17,299 nt of DNA from an uncultured Lachnospiraceae bacterium. GTDB taxonomy: Bacteria; Bacillota_A; Clostridia; Lachnospirales; Lachnospiraceae. The notes under the pieces are model-generated. The model saw only the letters and a program-made list of their open reading frames with translations, searched no databases and was not told the origin of the DNA. The stretch is from assembly GCA_910588595.1 (NCBI GenBank), contig CAJUQU010000053.1, positions 1 through 17,299 of the forward strand, read 5' to 3'. The position numbers and the translations under genes are program-made. How positions within the stretch are numbered: the first letter of the stretch is position 1; each line of letters starts with the position of its first letter. Positions 1 through 6,816 of this stretch are shown piece by piece.

Positions 1-1170
1 CATAAGGAGCAGGCACACCGCTGCCGCCGCGATAAACGGCAGTCCCGACACGATCCCGGTCGGAGACGGTCCCACAAAGAAATTGCCGCCGTCAACTGTG
101 AACAATGCCGCCTGCGACATCAGCACGTTGACTGCGCTGTGCGCAAACACGGCGGGAAAGATGCTGCCCGTCCGCAGGCACAGGTAAGAATAGATGACAC
201 CTGTCACAGCGCCGAAGACGCACATGGCGAGGATATTCACCACTGGAAATCCCGCATTGTCAGTCCCGTAGTAATATCCTGCAGCGACGAGCAGCGCATA
301 CCACAGCCCCGATGCCAGCCCGCTCAGGATCATCGCCGGAACCGCGCCAAACTTCCGGTAGAGCTTTGGAAGCAGATACGCGCGGAATCCCCACTCCTCC
401 CCGAAACTGTTGATAAAATCAAGCACTGCTGCCGTGAACACCTTGATCAGCAGATCCGTCTTGTAGGCGGCGATGATATTGACCGCGTCGATCTGCGCGC
501 CAGCGTTCGCCGCACTCTCGCTGTAGGAAGCGACGAACGCTGTCATGTTCGGATCGAAATTGTCCCTGAAAACAAGGAAGTAGATCAAAGCACCCGCAAA
601 TGTGAGCGCTGTCGTCCCGAACCAGCCCAGCAGAAACAGTGCCTTGTATTCGAAAAAGTTAAACTGAAACCCGGACTTCACAAGCCCTTCCCTCGTCGCC
701 AGCCGGATCACCAGCGCCGCCAGTGCCGGCGTGAGCATCAGCTGGGAGATCATGTCCACCGCCTGTTTCACGACTTCCACATTGTCACTATGGTACATCG
801 GAATGATGGCAAAGATCTCCGATATCCACGCCACGCCAAAGCACAGCGCCAGAAAATACAGGATCCGCTTTGTCTCGACCTTCTTGTCCGTCACACCCAC
901 CAGCTTGTGCTTTTTGGGGATTTCACGCTCCTGCTGCGGGTCCTGTGCCGCCTGTCTCGGAGTGGGGATCTGGTTTCGGTTGTGCTTGAATTTCCTGGTG
1001 ATGTCAAACGCGTCGGATCCCGGCGCATTTTCCTGCGTCCTGTCGGACTCCTGCAAACTTTCATCCTGCTGTTCGCCCGGATTTTCGGGTTCTGTCTCCG
1101 CCATTGTCTCTGTCTCGATCTCTGATCCTGCCTCGACTTTCGGATCCGGATTTTTTTCTAATTCTGTCAT
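1..1170 (-). CDS. CPBP-family intramembrane protease-like protein (partial, C-terminus off the left edge)
   Basis: The frame is open for 390 codons from ATG at 1170 to the window edge, so the C-terminus is missing. An AAGGAG-type ribosome site lies just upstream. Residues 1-95 are polar, rich in Glu, Pro and Gln, and probably cytoplasmic. Several hydrophobic segments follow (about 103-125, 143-160, 176-200, 240-255, 275-297, 310-330). The CPBP (Abi/Rce1-like) core is recognisable: EEWGFR at 258-263 and AHSAVN at 343-348, giving the Glu-Glu-x-x-x-Arg and His-x-x-x-Asn motifs. Family members are membrane metalloproteases, some linked to bacteriocin immunity or protein processing. The second motif is unusual: where many relatives read GLWHAP, this protein has GLWYAL (Tyr291), so a metal-ligand His appears to be lost and it may be inactive or altered. 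It is the last visible gene of an operon with the ABC exporter, 43 bases downstream of it. Confidence 0.82.
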   Translation of the reverse strand, partial: MTELEKNPDPKVEAGSEIETETMAETEPENPGEQQDESLQESDRTQENAPGSDAFDITRKFKHNRNQIPTPRQAAQDPQQEREIPKKHKLVGVTDKKVETKRILYFLALCFGVAWISEIFAIIPMYHSDNVEVVKQAVDMISQLMLTPALAALVIRLATREGLVKSGFQFNFFEYKALFLLGWFGTTALTFAGALIYFLVFRDNFDPNMTAFVASYSESAANAGAQIDAVNIIAAYKTDLLIKVFTAAVLDFINSFGEEWGFRAYLLPKLYRKFGAVPAMILSGLASGLWYALLVAAGYYYGTDNAGFPVVNILAMCVFGAVTGVIYSYLCLRTGSIFPAVFAHSAVNVLMSQAALFTVDGGNFFVGPSPTGIVSGLPFIAAAAVCLLLM

Positions 1171-1213
1171 TGATCCCTCATTCTCCTTTTTAAGGTGATG
1201 CTTTTTTTATCGA

Positions 1214-2992
1214 TTACTTGATCTCGTTCGCCATCGTATAAAAATGATGATAGATCCCGCCTAGTGCCATCAGCTCCTCGTGGTCGCCCTCCTCCACGAT
1301 GCCCTCGTCCGTCAGCACCAGGATCCTGTCCGAATTTCTGATGCTCGACAGCCTGTGGGCGATCGTGAGCGTGGTGCGTCCTTTCGCAAGCTCACTCAAA
1401 GACTTTGCGACCGCATACTCGCTCTCATTGTCCAGTGCCGAGGTCGCCTCGTCGAGGATCAGTATCGGCGGATTTTTCAGAAATACCCTGGCGATGCTGA
1501 TGCGCTGTTTCTGCCCGCCGGAGAGCTTCACGCCGCGCTCACCGACATACGTGTCATATTTGTCCTTCAGATTCTGTATGAACTCGTCCGCCCCGGCGCG
1601 CTTTGCCGCTTCCATGACCTCCTCGCGCGTCGCGCCGGGCTTTCCGTAAGCGATATTTTCATACACCGTACCCGAGAACAGATAGACCTCCTGCTGGACG
1701 ACACCGATGCTCTGGCGGAGACTCTTTAGCGTCAATTGCCTGATATTCTTTCCGTCGAGTGTGATTTCACCGCAGGACACATCGTAAAAGCGCGGTATCA
1801 GGTTGCACAGCGTCGTCTTCCCGCCGCCGGAGGGTCCCACAATGGCAAGTTTCTCCCCCGCATGGATCTGCAGGTTGAGATTTGCAAACACCTTGTTGTG
1901 GTCGTCCGGGTACTCAAAGCTGACGTTGCGAAACTCGATCTCACCCTTCGGCGCGACGAGATCCACCGCGCCCTCCTCGTCAAAGATCTCGATATCCGCG
2001 TCCATGATCTGCAGGAAACGCTCGATCCCCGTGATCCCGCGCTGGAACTGCTCGGCAAACTCTATGATCCTGCGGATGGTCGCGATCAGTGTGGACACAT
2101 ACATGACGTAGGCAACCATGTCACCCGGAAGGATCTTCCCGTCCATCAGGAAAAATCCGCCGCCGATAATGATGGTGAGATACATCAGACCGTCAAAGAC
2201 CCTCGTAGAAGTGCTGAACATTCCCATCAGCATGTACGCGTGCTTTTTCACCCGCAGAAACTCCTGGTTGCCCTGCTCGAATTTCGCCGACTCAAGCGCC
2301 TCGTTTGTGAACGCCTTGACAACCTTCTGCCCGAGCAGGCTGTCCTCGATCTTTGCATTCAGCTCACCGATCTGGTGGCGCTGTTCGCTGAATGTCCGGC
2401 GCATCTTCTTGTTGATGATACGGCAGACGATCGTCATGACCGGCACGAACACAAAGATCATCAGCGTCAGCGGCAGATTGATCTGCGCCAGAATGATGAA
2501 CGATATCACGATCTTGATCGCCGCGATGAAAAACTCCTCCGGGCAGTGGTGCGCAAACTCCGTCACCTCGAACAGGTCATTCGTGATGCGCCCCATGATC
2601 TGGCCGACCTTCGTGTTGTTGAAATACGTGTTGGACAGCAGCTGCAGGTGCGCATAGGCATCACGCCGCATATCCGTCTCGATCTTTGCCCCCATCACAT
2701 GTCCCATGTCCGCCATAAAATAATTTGCCAGCGCGTCGATGATCCGCAGCACGAAATACACCAGCGCCAGCCCGATCACCATGCGCGCCGTCAGAAGCGC
2801 CACGTCCTCGAGCGCCGTGTTCGTGATCTTGCGTATGATCAGCGGCAGTACGATCTCGCACACCGTGGTCAGCGCCGCGCAGAACAAATCTGCGTACAGT
2901 GTTCCCCGATACGGCTTAAAATACGGCAGAAACCGCCTGATCAGCGCATCGGTCGGGTATTCTTTGTACCCGTTTTTCTCATTTTGTGTCAT
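1214..2992 (-). CDS. ABC exporter half-transporter (permease fused to ATPase, multidrug/lipid type)
   Basis: The 592-residue protein has the size of MsbA/LmrA/BmrA-type half-transporters, which work as dimers in the cytoplasmic membrane to export drugs, lipids or peptides using ATP. The N-terminal half (about 30-325) carries the membrane helices. The C-terminal ATPase (about 350-592) has Walker A GPSGGGKT at 386-393, a Q-loop near Gln433/434, signature LSGGQKQR at 490-497, Walker B ILILDE at 510-515 with catalytic Glu515, and the switch His in AHRLSS (His546). All catalytic residues are present. No N-terminal C39 peptidase domain is seen, so it is not a bacteriocin-processing exporter. It starts 26 bases after the VOC gene stop, with a GAGGGGAG-like ribosome site, and is followed closely by the CPBP gene. 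The substrate cannot be read from the sequence. It lacks an adjacent second half-transporter, so a homodimer is likely. Confidence 0.95.
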   Translation of the reverse strand: MTQNEKNGYKEYPTDALIRRFLPYFKPYRGTLYADLFCAALTTVCEIVLPLIIRKITNTALEDVALLTARMVIGLALVYFVLRIIDALANYFMADMGHVMGAKIETDMRRDAYAHLQLLSNTYFNNTKVGQIMGRITNDLFEVTEFAHHCPEEFFIAAIKIVISFIILAQINLPLTLMIFVFVPVMTIVCRIINKKMRRTFSEQRHQIGELNAKIEDSLLGQKVVKAFTNEALESAKFEQGNQEFLRVKKHAYMLMGMFSTSTRVFDGLMYLTIIIGGGFFLMDGKILPGDMVAYVMYVSTLIATIRRIIEFAEQFQRGITGIERFLQIMDADIEIFDEEGAVDLVAPKGEIEFRNVSFEYPDDHNKVFANLNLQIHAGEKLAIVGPSGGGKTTLCNLIPRFYDVSCGEITLDGKNIRQLTLKSLRQSIGVVQQEVYLFSGTVYENIAYGKPGATREEVMEAAKRAGADEFIQNLKDKYDTYVGERGVKLSGGQKQRISIARVFLKNPPILILDEATSALDNESEYAVAKSLSELAKGRTTLTIAHRLSSIRNSDRILVLTDEGIVEEGDHEELMALGGIYHHFYTMANEIK

Positions 2993-3018
2993 GTTCTATA
3001 CTCCCCTCTCTCCACCTG

Positions 3019-3405
3019 TCAAATAGCGATCCACCAGCATACGCCATACCGGTCGATCACCGTGGCGCAGCATTTGCTCCATGGCAGCTCATGGATCGCA
3101 TCGATAACAACGCCGCCGTCGCGCAGAACATCAAATGCGCGGCGGACCTTCTCCTCGGTTCCCATCTCAAAGACGTTAAAAGTCATCGTCTCCCACTTCA
3201 TTTTGTGAATGAATTCTACATCGCAGGGATTTTGGGCTTCCGCTACTGCCAGAAAGCCCTCGCCGTCCACTGACAATTCACAGTGTTCATAGGCAGTCCC
3301 GCTGTCGTCTTTCATTTCAAGTGTTATCTCCGCGCCAAATGCCCTGCAGTATGTTTTTGCTGCCTCCATACTGTTCCTGACATAGACTTGAGTATAATTC
3401 TTCAT
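3019..3405 (-). CDS. VOC-superfamily protein (PhnB/glyoxalase-like)
   Basis: A 128-residue protein of the vicinal oxygen chelate fold, closest by eye to the PhnB/3-demethylubiquinone methyltransferase-like subgroup. The features are an N-terminal YVRNSMEAAKTYCRAFGAE stretch (the usual F/Y-x-N-x-x-E-A-x-x-F-Y-x-x-A-F-G pattern), a central acidic strand, and the C-terminal DRYGVCWWI, which matches the D-x-F/Y-G-V-x-W ending typical of these proteins. The family includes metal-dependent dioxygenases, isomerases and antibiotic-binding proteins, and no specific substrate is evident here. The start at 3405 is well supported by AAGGAGG at 3414-3420, eight bases upstream. It is the first gene of a probable minus-strand operon with the ABC exporter and CPBP protein and is divergent from the HTH-methyltransferase gene. 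Confidence 0.88.
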   Translation of the reverse strand: MKNYTQVYVRNSMEAAKTYCRAFGAEITLEMKDDSGTAYEHCELSVDGEGFLAVAEAQNPCDVEFIHKMKWETMTFNVFEMGTEEKVRRAFDVLRDGGVVIDAIHELPWSKCCATVIDRYGVCWWIAI

Positions 3406-3455
3406 ATTTGCAGCCTCCTTTCCGTTGCTGATCTGTCGCGTTGTCCAATGTCATA

Positions 3456-3485
3456 ATCTTATCACAAACGCGCGGATATTGCCAA
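3456..3485 (-). promoter_or_regulatory. Candidate promoter for the VOC-ABC-CPBP operon
   Basis: On the minus strand, TTGGCA (3485-3480) and TAAGAT (3461-3456) are separated by 18 bases and sit about 50 bases upstream of the VOC start. The -35 is 5/6 and the -10 is 4/6 to consensus. It is placed by eye only. Confidence 0.35.
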
Positions 3486-3580
3486 TTCATTTTGATGACA
3501 CAGATCACGAATTATATTTGTGCAGCATCCCCTATTCAACCACGAGGTGAGTTTTGGCATTGATTTCTATCACTGCGTTA

Positions 3581-3609
3581 TTGTGATCCGCATTCAATTG
3601 TATTAATAT
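3581..3609 (+). promoter_or_regulatory. Candidate promoter for the HTH-methyltransferase/purC pair
   Basis: TTGTGA (3581-3586) and TAATAT (3604-3609) are 17 bases apart and about 75 bases upstream of the chosen start at 3684. Each hexamer matches consensus at four of six positions, so this is tentative. An imperfect small dyad (ATCAC ... GTGAT, about 3570-3587) overlaps the -35 and could bind the HTH domain encoded downstream. Confidence 0.28.
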
Positions 3610-3683
3610 GAAAGCAGTTGAAGTCAGCATTTCTTAGATCGCAACCAGAAACAATGATGGTTCATAAAATGGAGGATCGCAAA

Positions 3684-4535
3684 ATGGAACATCTAAAGAC
3701 CGGGGAAGTCATCTGCAAAAGGCGCAAGGAGCTGGGATTGACACAAAACCAGCTCGCCAGGTCGCTCAATATCTCATTTCAAGCCGTCTCAAAATGGGAG
3801 AACTGCTCCACATATCCCGACATAGAGATGCTGCCGAGACTGGCTGCCGCCCTGAACACGACCGTCGACGCACTGCTCGGATACGAGAGCGTCGTGACGG
3901 ACTACGACAGACGGTATGATACAGAAGAGTATTACTGGGGGCTCACGCCCAACCGCATCTGCTATGATATCATGAAACTGCTCCCGCCGATCAAGCCCTA
4001 CCGTGTGCTGGATATGGGGTGCGGCGAGGGAAAAGATGCCGTTTTCCTCGCAAAATGCGGTTACGCCGTGACTGCATTTGACATATCCGAGCAGGGGATC
4101 GAGAAGGCAAGAAGGCTTGCCGAGTACAATCAAGTCAGTCCAATACTCTTCAAGGCGGATCTTTTCGACTATCGCCCCGACGCGGAGTACGACATCATCT
4201 TTAGCAGCGGCGTCCTGCATTTTATCCCGCAGACACAGCGCAGGGAACTCTGTGAAAGCCTGAAAGCGCACACTGCGGAGGGCGGCATCAATGCCCTCAA
4301 TGTGTTTGTGCAAAAGCCCTTTATCACCCGCGCTCCGGATTCCTCCAGGGACGAGAAGAAGAGGCACCCCTGGCGCTCGGGAGAGCTGTTTGGTTATTAC
4401 CATGACTGGCTGTTCCACACCTGCAGGGAGGAAGTGTTTGACTGCAACAGCGGAGGGACACCGCACAGACATTGCATGGACACACTGATCGCACAAAAAA
4501 CAGGAGGTATAGACGCAAATGAAACCAATCTATAG
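3684..4535 (+). CDS. XRE-type HTH domain fused to TehB-like SAM-dependent methyltransferase
   Basis: With the start at 3684 the protein has 283 residues. This start is chosen because GGAGG at 3671-3675 sits eight bases upstream; the frame extends 22 codons further to 3618 but without a ribosome site. Residues about 5-65 form an XRE/Cro helix-turn-helix (LTQNQLARSLNISFQAVSKW is the DNA-binding core). Residues about 75-275 form a class I methyltransferase with SAM-binding motif VLDMGCGEG at 108-116 and acidic residue in FDIS. The ending FDCNSGGTPHRH resembles TehB, the tellurite-resistance methyltransferase. The fusion suggests a regulator whose activity is tied to SAM, or a methyltransferase controlling its own expression; which applies is inference. 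The last 17 bases overlap the start of purC in another frame, so the two are probably translationally coupled. Confidence 0.88.
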   Translation: MEHLKTGEVICKRRKELGLTQNQLARSLNISFQAVSKWENCSTYPDIEMLPRLAAALNTTVDALLGYESVVTDYDRRYDTEEYYWGLTPNRICYDIMKLLPPIKPYRVLDMGCGEGKDAVFLAKCGYAVTAFDISEQGIEKARRLAEYNQVSPILFKADLFDYRPDAEYDIIFSSGVLHFIPQTQRRELCESLKAHTAEGGINALNVFVQKPFITRAPDSSRDEKKRHPWRSGELFGYYHDWLFHTCREEVFDCNSGGTPHRHCMDTLIAQKTGGIDANETNL

Positions 4536-5378
4536 CGGCAAAGTGAGGGAGATCTACGACGTTTCCGACAGGCATCTGGTGATCGTGACGACCGACAGGA
4601 TATCTGCGTTTGACAGCATATTACCCGTGACGGTAAAGGACAAAGGGATCGTCCTAAACAAGCTGTCAAACTTTTGGTTCGGCAGGACACGCGGCATCGT
4701 GCCAAACCATATCGTCGACGACAGGATCGAAGCTATGCCCCCGTTTTTCCGGAACGAATCTTTCAGGGACCGCACAGTCCTGGTGGAGAAGCTATCGATG
4801 CTCCCCTTTGAATTTGTAGTGCGCGGATATGTGTTTGGCAGTATGTGGAAGGCATGCAGCGACGGAGAACCCTTTTGCGGCATCGTATTTCCAAGGGATT
4901 ATAAACTGGCTCAAAAGCTGGAGCAGCCGATCCTGACACCCGCCCTGAAAAAGATACGGGACATGACGAGAATGTGAGCATGGAACAAGTCGCCGCGAGA
5001 CTCGGCGCTGAAATGACAGAGCAGATCACACAGATCTGTTTAAGACTTTACAAAACGTGCAGCGAATACGCGCTCTCAAAGGGACTGATCATCGCGGATG
5101 CCAAGTTTGAGTTTGGTCAGAACAGGGAGGGAAACCTGATCCTGGCAGACGAGATCTTCACACCGGACTCTAGCAGGTATTGGGATGCGGACAGGTATCA
5201 GCCGGGCATCTCCCCCGATTCCTATGACAAACAGTTCCTGCGCGACTGGCTGCTGGATCACAAGGTCAACGGCGAATTTCAGTTCGACAAAGTGCCAAAA
5301 GACATCCTGCGCCAGACACAGAAACTGTACCACGAATGCCTGGACAGGATTGTGGACCGTGACGCGGTCCTTGCTTAA
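4519..5378 (+). pseudogene. purC: SAICAR synthase, interrupted by a -1 frameshift
   Basis: Phosphoribosylaminoimidazole-succinocarboxamide synthase joins aspartate to CAIR in purine synthesis. The first frame (4519-4977) carries the N-terminal YSGKVREIYD, DRISAFD and VEK...VRGYVFGSMWK motifs. The second frame (to 5378) carries EFG and the signature ADEIFTPDSSRYW. Together they make about 286 residues, normal for the longer bacterial form. The frames part at the run of five A at 4948-4952: after TPALKK the sequence reads IRDM and soon stops. Adding one base there would restore D-T-G-H-D-E-N-V-S, the conserved GHDEN region. So one base has been lost, either as a true mutation, a sequencing homopolymer error, or a slippage site. 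AGGAGG at 4502-4507 supports the start. It stands outside any pur operon in this window, next to a methyltransferase, and may be a second copy. Confidence 0.9.
5354..5370 (+). terminator. Weak hairpin at the purC end
   Basis: GGACCG (5354-5359) pairs with CGGTCC (5365-5370) around a five-base loop, overlapping the last purC codons and followed by TTGCTT. The stem is short and the T-tract poor, so termination here is only possible. Confidence 0.25.
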
Positions 5379-5490
5379 CCAATGTGGTTTTGGCGAGGAT
5401 TGGAGTCAATTTATCTGTTGATCTTCTGCATTTTCCTGATAATGGATTGCCAATACATGTGGTCCATTACTAATTCCTGTTTTAGCTAAT
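5379..5490. other. Gene-poor junction with a possible minus-strand coding remnant
   Basis: There is no intact gene between the purC stop and the CHAP remnant. On the minus strand a frame different from the CHAP one is open from about 5514 to a TGA at 5406 (contains AKTGISNGPHVLAIHYQE). It looks protein-like but has no start, and it overlaps the CHAP stop, so it may be a frameshifted tail of the same decayed gene. The base composition changes here from GC-rich to AT-rich, so this may be the edge of an acquired segment. Confidence 0.3.
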
Positions 5491-5860
5491 TCAATAATTT
5501 GGACTTGCAAATCCAACCAAACTGCTGTCTGTCAGCTTGTAGGTATGTTCAGCTACCATATCGCTATGATTTCCAGATATAACCGTAATCTGAGAACTTG
5601 ATACACCTGTAATAATCCCCGTATGACTGCTGGAAGTGCAGTCTGCGGTATCGTGGATGATGAAGCAGTTCATAGAAGTGTATTGGCTAAAAGTGGGATC
5701 AGTATATTTCCCGACTGTCCATATAACTGCACACCAATCTCTGAATGGAATCTTCTTCCTTCGCTGCCTTTACAGGTATATTAGGTATTACAGAAAAGGC
5801 CATACAAAGACTTAACATCCTACTCACAAACACTCTTGTTGTTCTCTCTTTGAGCTTCAT
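5491..5860 (-). pseudogene. Remnant of a secreted CHAP-domain (NlpC/P60-like) cell-wall hydrolase
   Basis: An ATG at 5860 with an AAGGGG ribosome site seven bases upstream opens a 53-codon frame that stops at 5699. It begins with a signal peptide (MKLKERTTRV, then a hydrophobic stretch ending IPVKA). A second frame, open from about 5745 down to the stop at 5491, shows RDWCAVIW, resembling the catalytic Cys region of CHAP amidases, and later SSSHTGIITGVSSSQITVI with an ending GFASPNY, the usual CHAP C-terminal half with its His. The two pieces lie in different frames and most of the normal domain between Cys and His is missing. It therefore looks like a once-secreted peptidoglycan amidase or endopeptidase that has suffered a frameshift and an internal deletion. 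It starts 26 bases after the 198-residue lipoprotein gene and was probably co-transcribed with it. The CHAP call is by pattern memory. Confidence 0.55.
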
Positions 5861-5886
5861 AACTTACCCCTTACATTTTAAACCGT

Positions 5887-6483
5887 TTATTCTGTTTTTT
5901 CATTAGAAACAAATAAATACCCGTTATCTGTTTTCTTCAAAACAACATGCCACTGTCCGTCTCCATATTCTTTTGTATATTCCAATATAAGTTCATTATC
6001 AGATTTCCAGATGCCGGATGTAACAGTGCACCAGTCAAAATTTGTATCCCCGACAACAAGATAAAAGCTGTCATACTGATCCAGATAATAAAACTTTTCC
6101 AGACCATTTTTTTGTGTTTCATCCAGCCGTATGCCCAATTTTTCCTCTAAAAAAGCATTCATCTCATCCTTAGTAACTTTCGCAATATCCAAATATGAAG
6201 CTTCACTGTTTAATTCTTGCAGCAATGCTTTTTCTTCTTCGGAAACCTGATCTGTTATTCCGTCGATTCCATTATAAAACAGCTGAAATAAATCAATATT
6301 TTCAGCTTGGTCATATTCACTCGACAACATCATGTTGTTCATATTATATGTGCCACCATTAAAAAAATCGGAGTTGAACATTTTAATCTCATCTTCGGAA
6401 AGGATATCTGACGTTTTCCCACACCCTGAAATCATTACTACACAGCCAATAAAAACCGTAAATAAAAACGCTATTCTTTTCAT
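5887..6483 (-). CDS. Predicted lipoprotein of unknown function (198 aa)
   Basis: The protein starts MKRIAFLFTVF and has a clear lipoprotein signal ending MISGC (lipidated Cys21), so it should be anchored on the outer face of the membrane. The mature part is acidic and partly helical (about 80-125, with EEEKALLQELNSE and DEMNAFLEEKLG). It ends in a strand-rich segment (WKSDNELILEYTKEYGDGQW, then VVLKKTDNGYLFVSNEK) that looks like a small beta fold. No family was recognised. ATG at 6483 is preferred, and a TTG one codon earlier would also fit the upstream AGGGGATGG ribosome site. It lies directly upstream of the CHAP remnant and downstream of the propeller-like lipoprotein, suggesting surface or cell-wall roles for this block. 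Possible roles such as inhibitor or immunity partner of the neighbouring hydrolase are speculation. Confidence 0.75.
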   Translation of the reverse strand: MKRIAFLFTVFIGCVVMISGCGKTSDILSEDEIKMFNSDFFNGGTYNMNNMMLSSEYDQAENIDLFQLFYNGIDGITDQVSEEEKALLQELNSEASYLDIAKVTKDEMNAFLEEKLGIRLDETQKNGLEKFYYLDQYDSFYLVVGDTNFDWCTVTSGIWKSDNELILEYTKEYGDGQWHVVLKKTDNGYLFVSNEKTE

Positions 6484-6486
6484 CAA

Positions 6487-6816
6487 TGCACCATCCCCTA
6501 TTTATCCTGTTAATCACATATTCGTCTGGTCAAACTAATGTTTTCATACTTTTTACATCCAAGGTATTCCTGTAATATTTGTTATCCGAAGCGCTCTTTA
6601 CTTCTGATAACAGTCGTTGTTCTTTGCGTCGCAAATATATTCTTAATTCTCTTAGCTGGTTTAGAGTCCCTTAACTCATTTTCAGTTATCTCGTCAATGA
6701 TAGCTGGATTCCAACTATTTCCGCCTTCAATTGTTTCAAACAAATATCCATCACATCGCATCTATACACCAATATATAAATGCTTATCTGAATGTGCCGA
6801 CAGATTCCATTAAAGA
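6487..6816. other. 330-base intergenic stretch holding a degenerate reading frame
   Basis: No intact gene is seen. On the minus strand a 59-codon frame runs from ATG at 6761 to TAA at 6582 (begins MRCDGYLFETIEGGNSW, includes KPAKRIKNIF). It has no ribosome site and is preceded in frame by a stop and another 15 open codons, so it looks like the tail of a decayed gene. The family was not recognised. The plus-strand frame 6538-6813 crosses the same region but has an unconvincing composition. No clear promoter for the downstream lipoprotein was found. Confidence 0.4.

Noticed and set aside
139..1125. 328-codon plus-strand open frame
   Set aside because: It is antisense to the CPBP gene, which is open to the window edge with a ribosome site and family motifs. 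The plus-strand product has no recognisable domain.
1214..2992. ABC exporter as a bacteriocin exporter matched to the C39-like peptidase
   Set aside because: The exporter has no C39 domain, is five kilobases away in a different operon, and its neighbours (VOC, CPBP) give no bacteriocin precursor.
1736..3208. Long 490-codon plus-strand open frame
   Set aside because: It lies opposite the ABC exporter gene, whose full domain set is clear. The frame is rich in Arg, His, Asp and Gln, typical of the antisense of GC-rich coding sequence, and has no recognisable domain.
6538..6813. 91-codon plus-strand frame
   Set aside because: There is no convincing ribosome site and no family resemblance; it mirrors the degenerate minus-strand frame in the same place.
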